This document shows positions 1 through 7,401 of a DNA stretch of 7,759 nucleotides, one piece after another. The translations under genes and the position numbers were made by a program. The DNA is from Oxalobacteraceae bacterium. Lineage in GTDB: Bacteria; Pseudomonadota; Gammaproteobacteria; Burkholderiales; Burkholderiaceae_D. Numbering within the stretch: the stretch's first letter is position 1; every line of letters starts with the position of its first letter. The notes under the pieces were generated by a model, which saw only the letters and a list, made by a program, of their open reading frames with translations, did not search any database and was not told where the DNA came from. Where the stretch lies: the NCBI GenBank assembly GCA_027485535.1, contig JAIXQV010000040.1, positions 1 to 7,759 on the forward strand, in the 5' to 3' direction.

Positions 1-1814
1 GGTTGGTTCTTGTCGTAATCATCCTTGAACTGCTGCAGCGCGGTGAGTAGCGTGTTCCAGCGTCCTTTGGTGATGCCGATGGTGAACATGATGAAGAAGG
101 AGTACAGACCTGCCTTCTCCACAATCACACCATGCTCGGCCAGATACTTGGTGACGATGGAGGCAGGAATGCCGGTAGTGCCGAACTGGCCATCGATCGA
201 TAAGCCCGGCGTGACAATCGTGGCCTTGATCGGGTCGAGCATGTTGAAGCCCGGCTCGATCTTGCCAAAGCCGTGCCAATCATGCTGGTTGTCGATCATC
301 CAGTCATCTTGCGTGCCGATGCCTTCTTCCGAAAACTGTTCTGGTCCCCAGACCTGGAACCACCAGTCCTTGCCCCATTCTTCATCGACCTTTTTCATGG
401 CACGACGAAAATCAAGCGCTTCGAGAATACTTTCCTCCACCAGCGCAGTCCCACCGGGCGGCTCCATCATGGCAGCAGCGATATCGCAGGAGGCAATAAT
501 TGCGTACTGCGGTGACGTAGAAATATGCATCAGGTAGGCTTCATTGAAGCTATTGCGATCTAACTGAACCGTCTCTGATTCCTGCACCAAAATCTGCGAT
601 GCCTGCGACAAGCCAGCCAGCAGCTTGTGAGTCGATTGGGTGGAGAAGATCATCGACTTTTGCGCGCGCGGCCGGTCTTTACCGATGGCGTGCATGTCTT
701 TATAAAAATCATGGAAACTGGCATGCGGCAGCCAGGCTTCATCAAAGTGCAAGGTGTCAATCTCGCCATCGAGCATATTTTTGATGACCTCCACGTTATA
801 GATCACACCGTCGTAGGTGGATTGCGTGATGGTCAGAATGCGTGGCTTCTTGTTCTTGGCTTCGCGCGCGAAGGGGTTGGCCTCGATTTTTTTCATGATG
901 TTTTCCATCGTGAATTCTTCACGCGGAATCGGACCAATAATGCCGAGGTGGTTACGCGTCGGCATCAGGAATACCGGAATGGCGCCGGTCATGATGATCG
1001 AGTGCAGCACCGATTTATGACAGTTACGGTCCACCACAACAATATCACCGGGCGCCACCGTCGAGTGCCACACCATTTTGTTCGAGGTGGAGGTGCCGTT
1101 GGTCACGAAGAAGCAATGGTCAGCGTTGAAGATACGTGCTGCATTGCGCTCTGAGGCAGCGACTGGCCCGGTATGGTCGAGCAGCTGCCCAAGTTCTTCC
1201 ACAGCGTTGCAGACATCGGCGCGCAGCATGTTCTCACCGAAGAACTGGTGAAACATTTGTCCGATCGGGGACTTCAAGAACGCCACGCCACCAGAGTGTC
1301 CGGGGCAGTGCCATGAGTAAGATCCATCTTGCGCGTAATGCACCATGGCACGGAAGAACGGTGGTGCAAGACCATCTAGGTAAGAGCGTGCTTCGCGAAT
1401 AATATGGCGCGCGACAAACTCCGGGGTGTCTTCAAACATATGAATGAAGCCGTGTAGTTCGCGCAGGATATCGTTGGGGATATGCCGCGACGTACGCGTC
1501 TCGCCGTACAGATAGATCGGTATGTCAGCGTTCTTGTAGCGAATTTCCTCCACAAAGGCGCGCAGAGATTTCAGCGCGACTTCGGTTTCTTCGGGCGAGC
1601 CGCCACCGAACTCTTCATCGTCGATCGACAGGATAAAAGCGGAGGCACGCGATTGCTGCTGCGCGAACTGCGACAGGTCGACGTAACTGGTAACGCCGAG
1701 CACTTCCATGCCTTCGCTCTCGAGCGCGTTAGCCAGCGCCCGGATGCCGAGGCCCGAGGTGTTTTCAGAGCGGAAATCTTCATCGATGATGACGATGGGG
1801 AAGCGGAATTTCAT
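1..1814 (-). CDS. Orn/Lys/Arg decarboxylase, PLP-dependent, AdiA-like (3' end cut by window edge)
   Basis: This gene encodes a large fold-type-I PLP decarboxylase that would convert a basic amino acid (arginine, lysine or ornithine) to its amine and CO2 in the cytoplasm, serving acid resistance or polyamine supply. The visible 604 residues start with a receiver-like wing domain (about 1-130), followed by the PLP domain. Visible family motifs are CPGHSGG at 170-176, DRNCHKS at 262-268 with His266 placed to stack on the cofactor, HFDEAW at 356-361 with Asp358 for the pyridine nitrogen, and STHK at 394-397 with Lys397 as the Schiff-base lysine. WHGF and MLDPIK, seen in this family, lie near 513-529. 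Relatives are about 750 aa, so roughly 150 C-terminal residues lie beyond the left edge. The start is supported by a GGGAG ribosome site (1821-1825) six bases upstream. The later motifs look closer to AdiA than to LdcC as I remember them, but the substrate cannot be fixed from sequence. It lies 191 bp downstream of folA on the same strand. Confidence 0.95.
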   Translation of the reverse strand, partial: MKFRFPIVIIDEDFRSENTSGLGIRALANALESEGMEVLGVTSYVDLSQFAQQQSRASAFILSIDDEEFGGGSPEETEVALKSLRAFVEEIRYKNADIPIYLYGETRTSRHIPNDILRELHGFIHMFEDTPEFVARHIIREARSYLDGLAPPFFRAMVHYAQDGSYSWHCPGHSGGVAFLKSPIGQMFHQFFGENMLRADVCNAVEELGQLLDHTGPVAASERNAARIFNADHCFFVTNGTSTSNKMVWHSTVAPGDIVVVDRNCHKSVLHSIIMTGAIPVFLMPTRNHLGIIGPIPREEFTMENIMKKIEANPFAREAKNKKPRILTITQSTYDGVIYNVEVIKNMLDGEIDTLHFDEAWLPHASFHDFYKDMHAIGKDRPRAQKSMIFSTQSTHKLLAGLSQASQILVQESETVQLDRNSFNEAYLMHISTSPQYAIIASCDIAAAMMEPPGGTALVEESILEALDFRRAMKKVDEEWGKDWWFQVWGPEQFSEEGIGTQDDWMIDNQHDWHGFGKIEPGFNMLDPIKATIVTPGLSIDGQFGTTGIPASIVTKYLAEHGVIVEKAGLYSFFIMFTIGITKGRWNTLLTALQQFKDDYDKNQ

Positions 1815-2005
1815 GCGGTTCTCCCGGTGCTGGAGCGCCTTGCTGGAATGCCTGGCGAGGGGGGTAAAAAACGAAAGCGGGATTGTCTCAGATATGCGCT
1901 GGCGATGGTGAAAAGCGGGCGGGTCAGCGGCAGCTTTGAGTGCGCGCCATCAGAGGGGTTCGGCCAACCGGACCGAGTCAGCCGAGCGGGTAGGGGGCGT
2001 TTTGA
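1815..2005. other. Intergenic gap between folA and the decarboxylase gene
   Basis: This 191-bp gap holds the decarboxylase ribosome site (GGGAG, minus strand, 1821-1825) next to the start codon. An imperfect 7-bp hairpin (1964-1981 region, CCAA loop on the plus strand) has a C-A mismatch on the transcribed minus strand and no T-tract, so it is not called a terminator. No -35/-10 pair with sensible spacing was found. Whether the decarboxylase is cotranscribed with folA cannot be told. Confidence 0.5.
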
Positions 2006-2491
2006 TCAACGACGGCGGTACATGACAAAAGAGTAATCCCAGCCATTGCTTTCCGAGCGGTGCGTCTCGCGCGAGTCAATTTGCCATAGCGCCGGGTCGA
2101 CCGGCGGGAAGAAGGCATCGCAGGCGAATTCTGCATCGATCTCGGTGACGATCAGGCGATCAGCAACGGCGATCGCGTCGCGATAAATCTGCGCGCCACC
2201 AATGATGAAGACCTCACCCTCGCCCGCGATAGCGACCGCCTGATCAAGCGAATTCGTTGTCTCGACACCGGCATGCGACCAAGCCGGATTTCGAGTCACC
2301 ACAATATTGCGTCGGTTAGGCAGGGGTCGGCCGATCGCGTCGAAGGTCTTGCGGCCCATGATGATTGCGTGGCCCGAGGTGGTGCGCTTGAAGAACGCAA
2401 GGTCTTCGGGCAGGTGCCAAGGCAGCGTGTTGTTGATACCGATACCGTTGTTACGGTCGGTGGCGACGATCAGGGACAGGCTGGCGGACAT
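2006..2491 (-). CDS. folA: Dihydrofolate reductase
   Basis: This is a 161-aa dihydrofolate reductase, which reduces dihydrofolate to tetrahydrofolate with NADPH in the cytoplasm and is the trimethoprim target. The length fits the chromosomal bacterial family (about 160 aa). Motifs run in the expected order: GIGINNTLPWHLPEDL (16-31), with Trp25 and the catalytic acid Asp30 in the positions of E. coli Trp22 and Asp27; MGRKT (45-49) for NADPH; GRPLPNRRN (54-62), with Arg60 matching the substrate-glutamate-binding Arg57; and IIGGAQIY (96-103) with the Gly-Gly pair. The ORF is intact, with no sign of truncation. The ATG at 2491 is chosen because it gives the usual short N-terminus before the first strand, but the bases upstream (CCCGCCGCT) contain no Shine-Dalgarno match, so initiation may be weak or leaderless. 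It is divergent from the RTX gene at 2735 and precedes the decarboxylase gene on the same strand. Confidence 0.97.
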   Translation of the reverse strand: MSASLSLIVATDRNNGIGINNTLPWHLPEDLAFFKRTTSGHAIIMGRKTFDAIGRPLPNRRNIVVTRNPAWSHAGVETTNSLDQAVAIAGEGEVFIIGGAQIYRDAIAVADRLIVTEIDAEFACDAFFPPVDPALWQIDSRETHRSESNGWDYSFVMYRRR

Positions 2492-2683
2492 AGCGGCGGG
2501 GCGGTCAGGGCTTGGAGTATCGGCATCTTAATGCCTTTTGCCGACATCGGGCTGCGTCGTCCTGTTGGAATCGTCAAGCATGCAAGGCAAAGCAAGCCTC
2601 GGCCAGCGTCTCAATGTCACCAGTCGATGATGCATTTGAGTCATTGAGAAAGCGGCTAGCGCGTTGCACCTTCTCGTCAGTGA

Positions 2684-2706
2684 GCCGGGGTATCAATTCT
2701 CCCGGC
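2684..2706 (+). promoter_or_regulatory. Leader hairpin, copy A
   Basis: The arms GCCGGG and CCCGGC enclose a loop that includes TATCAAT; a G-T wobble can extend the stem to 7 bp. It ends 28 bases before the ATG, in the 5' leader. The corresponding position in repeat copy B also folds, through different bases, which argues that the structure rather than the exact sequence may be retained. It could act as an RNA leader structure or as an inverted-repeat operator. The function is not known. Confidence 0.4.
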
Positions 2707-2722
2707 GTTTATTGCACTTTCT

Positions 2723-2728
2723 GGGGAG
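2723..2728 (+). promoter_or_regulatory. Ribosome binding site of the large RTX gene
   Basis: GGGGAG lies six bases upstream of the ATG at 2735. It fixes the start of the 1494-aa protein and rules out starts further upstream in the leader. The downstream copy at 7396-7401 has GAGGAG instead, which contains the better consensus match AGGAG. Confidence 0.8.
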
Positions 2729-2734
2729 AACTGC

Positions 2735-5700
2735 ATGGCAACAACCTTCAACACGACACCAATTATTCCACCAGTTTCGACGGCGGTTTTCGAGGGAGGA
2801 ACCATTTCGTTGGATAGGCTCGCCGGCTTTATAGATGAGCAAGGCGATCCCCTGAGATGGACGCTGACAAGTATTACTGCATCCGATCCGGTGACAGGCG
2901 CTTTCCTCGGTAACAATTCGCTGAACGAATTTTCGATCAGTGCTGATGGCACATTCAACTACCGTGCGTTACTGGATCTCGCCGATGGCCAGTTTCGAAG
3001 GGAGACTTTTTATTTCCGTGTATTCGATGGTATGGGGTACTCCAACACCTCAATCGAGGTAACCATCGTTGGCGTGGGAACAACGGTACAAGCTCCGGAT
3101 GATTACGCTACGACTTCTGCCGGACAGCCGATCGTCCTAAATGTTCTTGCGAACGATGGTGGGTCGCGACAAGATGGGGTATACACCCCGACCTCGGTTA
3201 CCTCGATCAATGGCCAAGCCTTGGCGGATAACGTACAGGTAAGTCTGTCGGACCCAGTGACCGGTGACGCCATCGGCATGGTCGGCAAGAGCGGCAGTAG
3301 CGCGCTACTGTTCACACCGCTGAACGGTTTTACCGGTGAAGTCAGTTTCACCTACGGCGGTGTTTATGAGTTTGGGAGCGCCACTGAAGTTGGTTTTATC
3401 CCATACTCAGAGCAGGTCACGATTGTTGTGCTGCCCATGCCTTTACCGGCACCCGATGGTGTAGCAGATACCTACAATCTTTCACTGCTGCCTGCGTTTA
3501 ATATCGGCACCCTTCAGGGTGTTCTGGTGAATGACCCGGCCCCACTAGGCGGTGGCATTTCAGCGCAGCTGGTCAGTGGACCTTCGCAAGGTACGCTTGA
3601 TTTCAATGCCGACGGTAGCTTTACCTACTATGCGAGCGCAGAGATGCTGGCCAGCGCTCCCAGCACGGAGTATCAGGTAACTTTCAGCTACCGCGCATCG
3701 AATGGCAGCGCAGAGGACGCGGATGCCACCCTGGTCACCCTGAATCTACGAAACGCTGCCAGCGCGCCGGTTGCCGTCAATGATGTGCTGAATGGCATCG
3801 AGGACAGGCCGCTGGTGATCACGCCGCAATCACTGTTCGGGTCAGACGGTGCCGGCCCGCAAAATGATAGTCAGGCGGACGGGCAGGCCTTCACAGAGAT
3901 CCGCATCACACGCTTGCCAGCGACCGGAACATTGCTGCTGGATGGCGTCGCGGTCAACGTGAACGCCCCAATCAGCGTGGCCCAATTGGAGGCCGGCAGA
4001 CTGGTCTTTGTGCCGCTCGAGAATTATTCGGGTAGCACGAGTTTCGACTATATCGTGCGCAGCAGTGATGGCTTTAGCGATCCTGCTACCGTGACACTCT
4101 CGATTGCAAACACATCGGATCCGGCTGTACTTGTATCGCCGCCGCTGGAGCCGCTGATCTTTGTCGAAGCGGCGGATGCCGCTGCACAGGTACTTTCGGC
4201 GCCGCTTGGCCAGCTCCAATTCCTCGATCCGGACTCGCCCTCGCTCGTTGCTAGCTTCAGCACGCTTCTCGTACCATCGAACCCGGCGATTGTTGTGCCA
4301 CCTTCCGTGGTCACGGCGCTGGAAAACGCCATCTCATTTACGCAGTCCGTCATTCCGAGTGGCACCGGTTCTCTGCTGACGATTTCTCCGGTATCGCCAC
4401 TATTCAACGTCGGTCCGTTGAACCTCGATTTTCTGCCAGCTGGTGAGGACCTTTCTGCGATCTACCGGATCACGGCGGTCGATGAAACTGGTACGCAGTC
4501 CGCTGTTTACGAAATTCAGGCACTCATCACCGGCACTAATGATGCTCCGATTGCGGGCAACATCGAGGCACAGATGTCGGTGGGCGGATCGGTGGCTGCC
4601 AATGCCGGCCTGCTGACGCAGATACGTGATCCGGATATCGGCGACACGCTCAAGTTTGTCCGTATCAATGGCCAGCCTCAGCTGTTTTCATCGGTGACCG
4701 AAGTATTTACCGATGTCGGTAGCCTTTTAATTTACCCCGACGGCAGCTATACGTTCCGCCCGACTCCACAGGGCATCGCGATGGCGACGAGTGAGTCGCA
4801 ACAGATCAATGTCAGCTTCGAGGTGGCTGACAGAGTGGGCGCCACGTCGGCAGGTACGCTGAGTCTCACGATCCGAGGTGCCAATGAAGGGCCGGAAGCA
4901 GTACCTGACCAAATCGGTCCTGTGCTTACCGGTGATTCAACGCAGTTCACTGACGCCATATTGCTGGCTAATGATATCGATCTGGATAATGGCGAGACTG
5001 CATTACTAAAGTTGGCGGCATTCAGCTTTGGCAGCACAGTGGTTGCGATGCCGGTGACAGGTGCCACAACGCTGGCTGGTACTTATGGCGTGTTGACTAT
5101 CGGTGCCGATGGGCAGTTGAGCTATGCAGCGACCACCGATGCAAGCACTGCCTTGATCAAAGGTGCGCAGGCGAGTGATACGTTTAGCTACACGATCACG
5201 GACCCTGGCGGCGCGAGCAGCGAGACACAGCTGACGTTTAACGTTACCGGCGCCAATCGAGCACCTACTTCTGCCGCAGACAGCTACACGCTGACCTCTG
5301 GTCAGGGCTTGGCGGTTTCGACAGCATCTGGTGTGCTGAGCAACGACAGCGACAATGATGGCGATACGCTGAGCGCTATTCTTCAGACCGGACCATCAAA
5401 TGGCTCGCTGGTGCTGAACGCGAACGGCAGTTTCAGCTACCTACCGTCGGCAGGCTTTGTTGGCACGGACAGTTTCATCTATCAAGCCTCTGATGGCAGT
5501 GCATCAAGTGCTTCGACGCAGGTCAGCATCACGGTACAGCCACCGCCACCACCACCGCCACCACCACCACCACCACCACCACCACCACCACCACCACCAC
5601 CACCACCGCCGCCGCCACCACCACCACCGCCGCCACCGCTCACGCTGGACAAGAAAATGTTCATCAATGAGATCGCGGTGAATGCAGGGGCCGCGACCAT

Positions 5701-7219
5701 CACCATCAATACCAATAACGGCGCACTCTCTGACCGAGTGACCACGGGCGTTGGCCGCATTGAGCTATTCAATTTTTCGAGTAGTAGTATTTCGGCGACT
5801 GATCTTTCAAAAGCCAGCGTGGAAGTCGTCGGCCTGAATAGCAAGCTGAGTGTGATCGGCTTGGATCACCTGACTGGGCTTACCGAGACTGCCAGTGGCG
5901 CGCCCCTGGCAGGCGTTGCATTGCAGGCAAACGGATCACTAGTCTTGTACGAGCCGAATGCGGGCGGTATTGGCATCTGGCAGACCTACAGCGCAAGCGG
6001 CGCGCTGCTGCTATCCGGCACCTATCAGGACGGCAGCTGGGGTCTGGGCACTTCGGTGTCATCGCCGATCGCGATGAATCTGGTCGAGCAAAGTGTATCG
6101 ATCGATTTCTTCGCAGCGAATGGCGCACCGCTATCGGGCCTGACAGATACGGGTAGCACGCAGACGTCGCTGAGTGGTATCGCTGCTTTGGCGAGTGGCT
6201 CGCATGCACAAGGTTCGATCACGCCATTCCAGCTGCCAGACTTGTCATCGCCCTGGTTCGGTAGTGCGCAGGTGTCGCCATCAGGTGTGGTCATCCCGAA
6301 TGATGTGCTCAATCTGCTGAGCCAGAATGGGCAATTCAGTGGGCTACTGGCATCCTCATCGGATACCGTGTTTGCGCGTACCTACGATCGTTACCTCGCA
6401 GCGACCGGCGGAAGTGACTCTGCCTTCGTCGACTATAACGATGCGGGCGACTGGATTTATGGTGGTAGCGGCGTGCTGACATTGGGCAGAGAAAACGTCG
6501 TTCTCTCGCGGGGCGCGCCGCAGTTCGTCGCGAACTCACAGGATGCTGGAGATAATGCCAATCCCTTGCAAGGCTACCAGCCTGTTTCGGATCTGATCGC
6601 TGGCATTAGCAACGAAAGCGGGCAGACCATTGCGATCTTCTCCGGTGTTGGTGAAGGCGGTCGCGGACATGACTTCCTGTATGGCGTAGCGACCGATGAC
6701 AACCTGCTGGGTAACGGTGGCAATGACTATCTGTATGGATCGGGCGGTAATGACCGGCTTGAAGGCAACGCCGGCGCCGACTGGCTGATGGGCGCTGCTG
6801 GCAATGACAGACTGCTCGGTGGTAGCGGTGCGGACCGGCTGATGGGTGGTGCCGACAGCGACAGATTGATCGGTGGCGCTGGACGCGACTGGCTTAACGG
6901 CGGCAGCGGCGCGGATATCTTTATCTTCCGCAACCTGTCGGATAGCACGCTGGCGGCATCGGACATCATCGAGGACTTCACTCGGGGCATAGACAAGATC
7001 GATCTGTCACCGATTGACGCCAACACCAGGCGTGCGGGCGATCAGACTTTCGTGTTTGCCGGTCGGTCGGGCAGTGCGGTTGCTAACTCGGTGAACTGGT
7101 TTGAAAGCAGTGGCAATACTGTGATTCAGGTCGACGTCGACGGCAACCGTGGGGCTGATATGCAATTGGTATTGGTCGGCACAAACCTTGGACTGACCGC
7201 AGCGGACTTCGTTTTGTGA
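2735..7219 (+). CDS. Giant RTX adhesin-like type I secretion substrate (cadherin-like/VCBS domains, Pro33, RTX, serralysin-type C-terminus)
   Basis: This 1494-aa protein is probably exported by a type I system and acts outside the cell or at its surface, for example as an adhesin or matrix protein. No enzyme motif was seen. Residues 10-935 form about eight beta-sandwich repeats of cadherin-like/VCBS/Ig type: roughly 10-113, 120-232, 239-340, 344-458, 460-603, 604-715, 716-842 and 845-935. Typical linkers are ITGTNDAP (598-605), GANEGP (715-720) and GANRAP, and the strand motif DGSFTY recurs. Then follow 33 prolines (936-968), a possible lamin-tail-like domain (about 973-1107), a unique stretch to about 1307, ten RTX nonapeptides (1308-1397) and the C-terminal secretion domain (about 1390-1494) ending in ADFVL. 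No signal peptide is seen, consistent with type I export. It has its own ribosome site and is divergent from folA. Export genes are not in the window. The exact role, ligand and domain edges are inferred. Confidence 0.93.
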   Translation: MATTFNTTPIIPPVSTAVFEGGTISLDRLAGFIDEQGDPLRWTLTSITASDPVTGAFLGNNSLNEFSISADGTFNYRALLDLADGQFRRETFYFRVFDGMGYSNTSIEVTIVGVGTTVQAPDDYATTSAGQPIVLNVLANDGGSRQDGVYTPTSVTSINGQALADNVQVSLSDPVTGDAIGMVGKSGSSALLFTPLNGFTGEVSFTYGGVYEFGSATEVGFIPYSEQVTIVVLPMPLPAPDGVADTYNLSLLPAFNIGTLQGVLVNDPAPLGGGISAQLVSGPSQGTLDFNADGSFTYYASAEMLASAPSTEYQVTFSYRASNGSAEDADATLVTLNLRNAASAPVAVNDVLNGIEDRPLVITPQSLFGSDGAGPQNDSQADGQAFTEIRITRLPATGTLLLDGVAVNVNAPISVAQLEAGRLVFVPLENYSGSTSFDYIVRSSDGFSDPATVTLSIANTSDPAVLVSPPLEPLIFVEAADAAAQVLSAPLGQLQFLDPDSPSLVASFSTLLVPSNPAIVVPPSVVTALENAISFTQSVIPSGTGSLLTISPVSPLFNVGPLNLDFLPAGEDLSAIYRITAVDETGTQSAVYEIQALITGTNDAPIAGNIEAQMSVGGSVAANAGLLTQIRDPDIGDTLKFVRINGQPQLFSSVTEVFTDVGSLLIYPDGSYTFRPTPQGIAMATSESQQINVSFEVADRVGATSAGTLSLTIRGANEGPEAVPDQIGPVLTGDSTQFTDAILLANDIDLDNGETALLKLAAFSFGSTVVAMPVTGATTLAGTYGVLTIGADGQLSYAATTDASTALIKGAQASDTFSYTITDPGGASSETQLTFNVTGANRAPTSAADSYTLTSGQGLAVSTASGVLSNDSDNDGDTLSAILQTGPSNGSLVLNANGSFSYLPSAGFVGTDSFIYQASDGSASSASTQVSITVQPPPPPPPPPPPPPPPPPPPPPPPPPPPPPPPPPLTLDKKMFINEIAVNAGAATITINTNNGALSDRVTTGVGRIELFNFSSSSISATDLSKASVEVVGLNSKLSVIGLDHLTGLTETASGAPLAGVALQANGSLVLYEPNAGGIGIWQTYSASGALLLSGTYQDGSWGLGTSVSSPIAMNLVEQSVSIDFFAANGAPLSGLTDTGSTQTSLSGIAALASGSHAQGSITPFQLPDLSSPWFGSAQVSPSGVVIPNDVLNLLSQNGQFSGLLASSSDTVFARTYDRYLAATGGSDSAFVDYNDAGDWIYGGSGVLTLGRENVVLSRGAPQFVANSQDAGDNANPLQGYQPVSDLIAGISNESGQTIAIFSGVGEGGRGHDFLYGVATDDNLLGNGGNDYLYGSGGNDRLEGNAGADWLMGAAGNDRLLGGSGADRLMGGADSDRLIGGAGRDWLNGGSGADIFIFRNLSDSTLAASDIIEDFTRGIDKIDLSPIDANTRRAGDQTFVFAGRSGSAVANSVNWFESSGNTVIQVDVDGNRGADMQLVLVGTNLGLTAADFVL
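2762..5539 (+). other. Array of cadherin-like/VCBS-type extracellular domains
   Basis: Residues 10-935 of the large protein. About eight tandem domains of 90-145 residues share a pattern: an Asp-rich opening (DNDGDTLSA, DPDIGDTLK), a GTL/GSL strand, a DGSFTY or NGSFSY strand, a TDSFxY strand and a final VTI/LTI strand followed by a Gly-Asn-Asp/Ala-Pro linker. This is the usual architecture of long bacterial adhesins, where the domains form a Ca2+-stiffened stalk. The copies are diverged at DNA level, so this is an old array, unlike the recent 54-bp array downstream. The boundaries are approximate. Confidence 0.75.
5540..5638 (+). repeat. CCA/CCG trinucleotide tract encoding 33 consecutive prolines
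   Basis: Thirty-three in-frame CCA or CCG codons with no interruption encode residues 936-968. Most are CCA, with CCG at both ends. The tract joins the stalk-like domain array to the distal region and would form a stiff polyproline II rod or spacer. Its unit length means slippage changes the rod length without breaking the frame. Such a run is expected to stall ribosomes unless elongation factor P acts. The opposite strand is a GG-N repeat. Confidence 0.97.
5651..6060 (+). other. Possible lamin-tail-like (LTD) domain
   Basis: Residues about 973-1107. FINEI (976-980), then GRIELFNFSSSSIS (1007-1020) after a short insert, then an ANGSLVLYEPN strand and an ASGALLLSGTYQDGSW segment follow the order typical of bacterial lamin-tail domains (INEI, IELYN, aaGgylVL, sGxxxDs). 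The usual GNEW before IEL is replaced by GVGR. This is a motif-level resemblance recalled from the family, not a profile match. The domain sits directly after the polyproline rod, where a ligand-binding head would be expected. Confidence 0.4.
6656..6925 (+). repeat. Ten contiguous RTX nonapeptides
   Basis: Residues 1308-1397 read as ten nonapeptides in strict phase. Good examples are GGSGADRLM, GSGGNDRLE and GGSGADIFI, following GGxGxDxUx. Two units are weak: GVATDDNLL and GGADSDRLI. Such arrays bind Ca2+ and fold into a parallel beta-roll after export. At DNA level the stretch 6779-6832 is the closest relative of the 54-bp unit in the downstream array, 48 of 54 bases identical to its fourth unit. 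Confidence 0.93.
6902..7216 (+). other. Serralysin-type C-terminal domain with type I secretion signal
   Basis: Residues about 1390-1494. The order GSGADIFIF, DIIEDFTRGIDKIDLS, DANT, GDQTFVF, VDVDGNRGADMQLVLVG, LTAADFVL matches the Peptidase_M10 C-terminal family found at the end of serralysin-like and other RTX proteins. It carries the uncleaved export signal recognised by the ABC transporter. The peptidase itself (HExxH) is absent from the protein, so this is the shared secretion module only. Confidence 0.88.
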
Positions 7220-7226
7220 GTCAGTA

Positions 7227-7254
7227 CGCCGGTGGCCTCAAACGGCCACCGGCG
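7227..7254 (+). terminator. Strong hairpin after the large RTX gene, possible terminator
   Basis: CGCCGGTGGCC and GGCCACCGGCG form a perfect 11-bp GC-rich stem with a 6-base loop (TCAAAC), starting 7 bp after the stop codon. The position suits a terminator or a 3' stabilising structure. No T-run follows (CCTTGAAAAG), so intrinsic termination is uncertain. Repeat copy B begins 7 bp after it. Confidence 0.55.
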
Positions 7255-7355
7255 CCTTGAAAAGTAAGCCTCGGCCAGTGTCTCAATGTCACCAGTCTAT
7301 GATGCATTTGAGTCATTGAGAAAGCGGCTAGCGCAGTGCACCTTCTCGTTAGTGA

Positions 7356-7379
7356 GCCGGTGGTATCAATTACCCCGGC
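7356..7379 (+). promoter_or_regulatory. Leader hairpin, copy B
   Basis: GCCGG-T-GGTA pairs with TACC-CCGGC, giving nine base pairs with one bulged T and a five-base TCAAT loop. It is the counterpart of 2684-2706. Changes on both arms, including the added T and AC in place of CT, keep a stem of similar length. Its role is unknown. Confidence 0.4.
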
Positions 7380-7396
7380 GTTAATTGCACTTTCTG

Positions 7397-7401
7397 AGGA
7401 G
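7397..7401 (+). promoter_or_regulatory. Ribosome binding site of the second RTX ORF
   Basis: A consensus AGGAG lies six bases before the ATG at 7408. It supports the second ORF being translated, because the site is intact and closer to consensus than the one before the large gene. Confidence 0.8.

Larger units (their letters stand above)
2589..2787 (+). repeat. Direct repeat copy A: leader and first 18 codons of the large RTX gene
   Basis: This 199-bp stretch recurs at 7261-7460. Aligning from the shared AAGCCTCGGCC (2594 and 7266) to GCGGT (2787 and 7460), I count about 14 substitutions and one single-base insertion, roughly 92% identity. It spans about 146 bp of non-coding leader, the ribosome site, the ATG and the first 53 coding bases. 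Coding and non-coding parts are about equally conserved, which suggests a fairly recent segmental duplication or gene conversion. The promoter of the RTX gene probably lies in or just upstream of it, but I could not identify a -35/-10 pair. A TATCAAT at 2691 is the best -10-like element and has no partner at 16-18 bp. Confidence 0.95.

Noticed and set aside
627..1154. Plus-strand 175-aa ORF
   Set aside because: It is antisense to the PLP domain of the decarboxylase, including the Lys397 and His266 codons, and shows no family motif.
1482..2036. Plus-strand 184-aa ORF opposite the decarboxylase start
   Set aside because: It lies antisense to 1-1814 across its conserved N-terminus and extends through the gap to folA. 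It has no recognisable domain, and its composition follows from the minus-strand codons.
2522..2539. Small GGCAT/ATGCC stem followed by TTTT near the folA start
   Set aside because: The stem is only 5 bp and no plus-strand gene ends there, so it is not supportable as a terminator.
2664..2697. TTGCAC and TATCAAT as a sigma-70 promoter for the large gene
   Set aside because: The spacing is 21 bp, and the TTGCAC is not kept in copy B (AGTGCAC). A sigma-54 type reading of GG-GC around 2704-2715 also has the wrong spacing.
2614..2734. Small leader ORF starting MSPVDDAFESLRKRLA, also present in copy B at 7286-7384
   Set aside because: There is no ribosome site before its ATG. Copy B carries amino-acid changes and a one-base shift that ends it early. 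The differences do not look like coding constraint.
5457..5681. Poly-His ORF on the plus strand, and the poly-Gly ORF on the minus strand at 5482-5844
   Set aside because: Both are other-frame readings of the CCA/CCG tract inside the large RTX gene.
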